In this document: one piece after another, positions 31,759 through 33,730 of the stretch
Layout of the letters: every line of letters starts with the position of its first letter
Position numbering within the stretch: the first letter of the stretch is position 1
NCBI GenBank assembly: GCA_036510515.1
Contig: DATCDS010000106.1
Location: forward strand, 1 to 33,730
Source of the DNA: JALYSX01 sp036510515
GTDB taxonomy: Bacteria; Vulcanimicrobiota; Vulcanimicrobiia; Vulcanimicrobiales; Vulcanimicrobiaceae
DNA: 33,730 bases
Direction: 5' to 3'
The notes under the pieces: generated by a model
The model's database searches: none
Told to the model about the DNA's origin: nothing
What the model saw: only the letters and a program-made list of their open reading frames with translations
Position numbers and translations under genes: made by a program

Positions 31759-32372
31759 TGAAACGACGCTAGCGATACTTTCGCCCCCAGGATCAGGGCG
31801 ACGTCGTAGAAGAGTTGGTTGGCGATCTTGTGGTACGAGGCGTCGTCCGGTTCGCCGTACTTGGCATCGATGTCGACCATCACTTGATCGTGCACCCTGT
31901 GCGAGACGAGTTTATCGAGCATCAGCCCCGTCCAAAAAGTGCCGTCGCCGGCCGTTCCGGCCTGAACCAGCGCGACGGCAACGTCGTGGTCGCTCAGCGT
32001 GGCCGCGGGCGGAAACGTGAGATTGTCTTTGCCCGCGCGCGCCCACGCGTCGTTGACCGTATAGTCGAAGGTCTTAATGAAGCGATTGATGGCATCCGCT
32101 CCATACTGGCCCTGGAGTTTCTTGACCTCGGCGGTGACGGTATTGGTGCCGGCGAGCGTGTTGAGCGTCCGCACGCTCGAGAAGTTGCCCGGCGTTCCGC
32201 CGATGGCCAGGAGTTCGGCGGTGACGTCGCCGATCGGCGGGCCGCCGTAGATCGGTCCGCCGTAGCGATTGGTCACCGGCGTCGTGGCGCCCACGGAGGC
32301 AAGCGGCGATAGAAGCATCGCTGCGGCCGCGATCGCTGCCAGCAAGCGAGCGGAAGATCGTAGAACGTTCAT
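31755..32372 (-). CDS. Secreted protein of unknown function
   Basis: The 205-residue product has a Sec-type signal peptide (MNVLRSSARLLAAIAAAAMLLSPLASVGA). The mature part opens with a Gly/Pro-rich segment (RYGGPIYGGPPIG), then a helical region with ELLAIGGTPGNFSSVRTLNTLAG, EVKKLQGQYGADAINRFIKTFDYTVNDAW and DHDVAVALVQAG. I do not recognise the family. No cysteine, metal motif or catalytic motif stands out. It lies 40 bases downstream of the D-aminoacylase-like gene on the same strand and may be co-transcribed. ATG 32372 is chosen because the signal peptide starts there; the open frame extends further upstream. Confidence 0.72.
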   Translation of the reverse strand: MNVLRSSARLLAAIAAAAMLLSPLASVGATTPVTNRYGGPIYGGPPIGDVTAELLAIGGTPGNFSSVRTLNTLAGTNTVTAEVKKLQGQYGADAINRFIKTFDYTVNDAWARAGKDNLTFPPAATLSDHDVAVALVQAGTAGDGTFWTGLMLDKLVSHRVHDQVMVDIDAKYGEPDDASYHKIANQLFYDVALILGAKVSLASFH

Positions 32373-32412
32373 ACCAACCGTATTCCCGTTTCCGACGCCG
32401 CCAAGCCGCCGA

Positions 32413-33730
32413 TTACCCGCCGTTGCGTAGAGCCCGCCCGGGGCGCGCGTCGGTGAACGCGCCGTCGGCAAAGACGGTCCGACCGTTGACGTAGACGCGC
32501 TCGATGCCCGCCGGGAAGGCGTAGGGGCGCTCGTAGGTCGCGGTGTCGCGAATCGTGTCGGGACCAAACAGCACGAGATCGGCATATTTTTCCACCGCGA
32601 TCTCGCCGCGATCGCGCAGGCCGAAGATCGTAGCCGGAAGCGACGTCATGCGGCGAACGGCCTCTTCGAGCGAGAGCGTCGGGCGACCGCGCACGAAGCG
32701 TCCGAAGACGCGCGGGAACGTTCCAAACGTGCGCGGATGCGGTACGCCGCGCGCGGTCGGACCATCCAACGCCCGCACCGAGGCGTCCGAACCGATACAG
32801 GTAAAACCCGCCGAGAGCACCGCCGCCACGTCGTCCTCGTTCATCGAAAAAAACATCGCGCCAACCTCCAGCGATTCTTCGGCCAAGAGTCGAATCGCCG
32901 CGCGCGCCGGCGAGAGCCGCCAGCGACCCGCCAGTTCGTCGACGCGCAGTCCGCAGACGTCCGCGTTGGCATCGCTGCCGACCTGGGTGATCAGCATATC
33001 GTGCCACTGGTCCGCCCGCGCGAGTTCCAGCTCGAGCGCTAGCACGGCCGCGTATTGCGGATCCCGCAGACGCTGCCGCGTGGCTTGCGTTCCGCCGGCG
33101 CGCGCGTGCACGGGCAAGATCGTCGCGAGTTCGGTCCACGACGCGACGTAGGGATAAACGTCGGCAAACGCCGCCACGCCGCGCTCGCGCGCCCGTTCGA
33201 TCGACGCGAGCGTCTGATGTACCTTGCCCCAGTTGCGCGGATATTGCGCCTTGTGGTGGGAGCATTGCACCGCGACTTGCGCGCTCTCGCCGATCTCGAG
33301 CGCTTCGTCGATTGCGGCGAAGAGGTCGTCGGCTTCGCTGCGCACGTGCGATGCGTATCGCGGCGCGCCGCCGGCTCGCGCAGCCGACGCAAGTTCGATC
33401 AGCTCGGCGGTGTCGGCGTAGCGCCCCGGTACGTAGATCAACCCGGAGGAAACACCCAGCGCGCCCTGTTCGCACGCCGCCCGCACAAGCGCGGCTTGCG
33501 CGGTTATCTCTGCGGCCTCGAGTTTGCGATCGCTTTCGCCGGCGACGGCGCGCCGCGTCGTTCCCAAACCGACCAGCGTCGCGACGTTGAGCGCGACGCC
33601 GTTGCGTTCGACCGCGGCGAAGAACTCCTCAAGCGTCGACCACGTCACCTCGATACCGTAGTGACGCGCGTTGCGCTCGATCGGCGTTCGCGCGTCGCCG
33701 ATCAACGGAAACGGGGAGATGCCGCAGTTT
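32413..33730 (-). CDS. N-acyl-D-amino-acid deacylase family amidohydrolase (5' truncated by window)
   Basis: At least 438 residues are visible and the frame is open through the window end. The first visible residues read NCGISPFPL, the conserved segment whose Cys binds metal in D-aminoacylases; the preceding HxHxD is outside the window. Then come ALGVSSGLIYVPG, YASHVRSEADDLF, VQCSHHKAQ with the metal-binding His, AFADVYPYVASWTELATILP, CIGSDAS with the catalytic-type Asp, and HPRTFGTFPRVFGRFV. The C-terminus VEKYADLVLFGPDTIRDTATYERP and a VYVNGRTVF strand are typical. The enzyme removes acyl groups from D-amino acids; some relatives are dihydroorotase-like, so the substrate is uncertain. Confidence 0.9.
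   Translation of the reverse strand, partial: NCGISPFPLIGDARTPIERNARHYGIEVTWSTLEEFFAAVERNGVALNVATLVGLGTTRRAVAGESDRKLEAAEITAQAALVRAACEQGALGVSSGLIYVPGRYADTAELIELASAARAGGAPRYASHVRSEADDLFAAIDEALEIGESAQVAVQCSHHKAQYPRNWGKVHQTLASIERARERGVAAFADVYPYVASWTELATILPVHARAGGTQATRQRLRDPQYAAVLALELELARADQWHDMLITQVGSDANADVCGLRVDELAGRWRLSPARAAIRLLAEESLEVGAMFFSMNEDDVAAVLSAGFTCIGSDASVRALDGPTARGVPHPRTFGTFPRVFGRFVRGRPTLSLEEAVRRMTSLPATIFGLRDRGEIAVEKYADLVLFGPDTIRDTATYERPYAFPAGIERVYVNGRTVFADGAFTDARPGRALRNGG

Noticed and set aside
1..33730. CRISPR array, tRNA, rRNA, transposase or prophage genes
   Set aside because: No spaced direct repeats, cloverleaf-like sequences, rRNA-like conserved stretches or transposase/integrase motifs were seen on either strand by reading.

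Overview
The window is high-GC, gene-dense bacterial chromosome. Several neighbouring genes overlap by four bases (ATGA or GTGA), and there are few intergenic gaps. It carries lipoprotein signals, PntAB transhydrogenase, a fused E2-E1 2-oxoglutarate dehydrogenase/decarboxylase, a bacterial SUI1 (eIF1-like) protein and a polA-mutM-coaE cluster. This content fits a high-GC Terrabacteria-like lineage such as Candidatus Eremiobacterota (WPS-2). That placement is an impression from gene content only. No rRNA, tRNA, CRISPR array or insertion sequence was seen. No stretch longer than about 300 bases is without a gene.

Layout. 1-1.7 kb: end of an exported DsrE-like protein, then a diheme cytochrome c lipoprotein of the thiosulfate dehydrogenase (TsdA-like) type. 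1.7-8.2 kb: a very large E2-E1 fusion that keeps its own lipoyl domain, a carboxymuconolactone decarboxylase-family protein and a secreted prolyl oligopeptidase. 8.2-9.4 kb: a long inverted repeat, then a YcxB-like membrane protein coupled to an ABATE/CGNR zinc-finger regulator. 9.4-10.3 kb: divergent LOG-family and SUI1 genes. 10.3-13.2 kb: an Lrp-type regulator, 3,5-diaminohexanoate dehydrogenase and lysine 2,3-aminomutase, joined by ATGA overlaps (beta-lysine route of lysine breakdown). 13.3-15.4 kb: a peptide-type substrate-binding lipoprotein and a DUF6790-like membrane protein.

15.4-19.0 kb is an accessory toxin-antitoxin/defence island. It holds a divergent XRE / ImmA-IrrE protease / PIN-domain module whose PIN gene is frameshifted, a complete RES-Xre toxin-antitoxin pair with an apparently leaderless promoter, and a COG3440-type HNH restriction endonuclease that converges on the RES gene and sits directly behind pntB. 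19.0-21.8 kb: split pntA1-pntA2-pntB transhydrogenase with GTGA overlaps. 21.8-23.5 kb: small exported protein, FAH-family hydrolase and DUF4267-like membrane protein. 23.6-31.8 kb: housekeeping block with a truncated alpha-2-macroglobulin-like protein, polA, DUF192 protein, mutM, rpsA and coaE. 31.8 kb to the end: a secreted protein of unknown function and a D-aminoacylase-family amidohydrolase cut by the window end.

Most noteworthy points: (i) the ribosomal protein S1 reading frame has no ATG/GTG/TTG at its conserved N-terminus, but has an ATC codon correctly spaced behind an AGGAA Shine-Dalgarno; (ii) the lipoyl-bearing E2-E1 fusion; (iii) a recurring promoter form, TTGCGC/T then 17-18 bases then TATACT/TAAACT, which in two cases puts the start codon at the expected transcription start; (iv) the compact TA/defence island with a broken PIN toxin.
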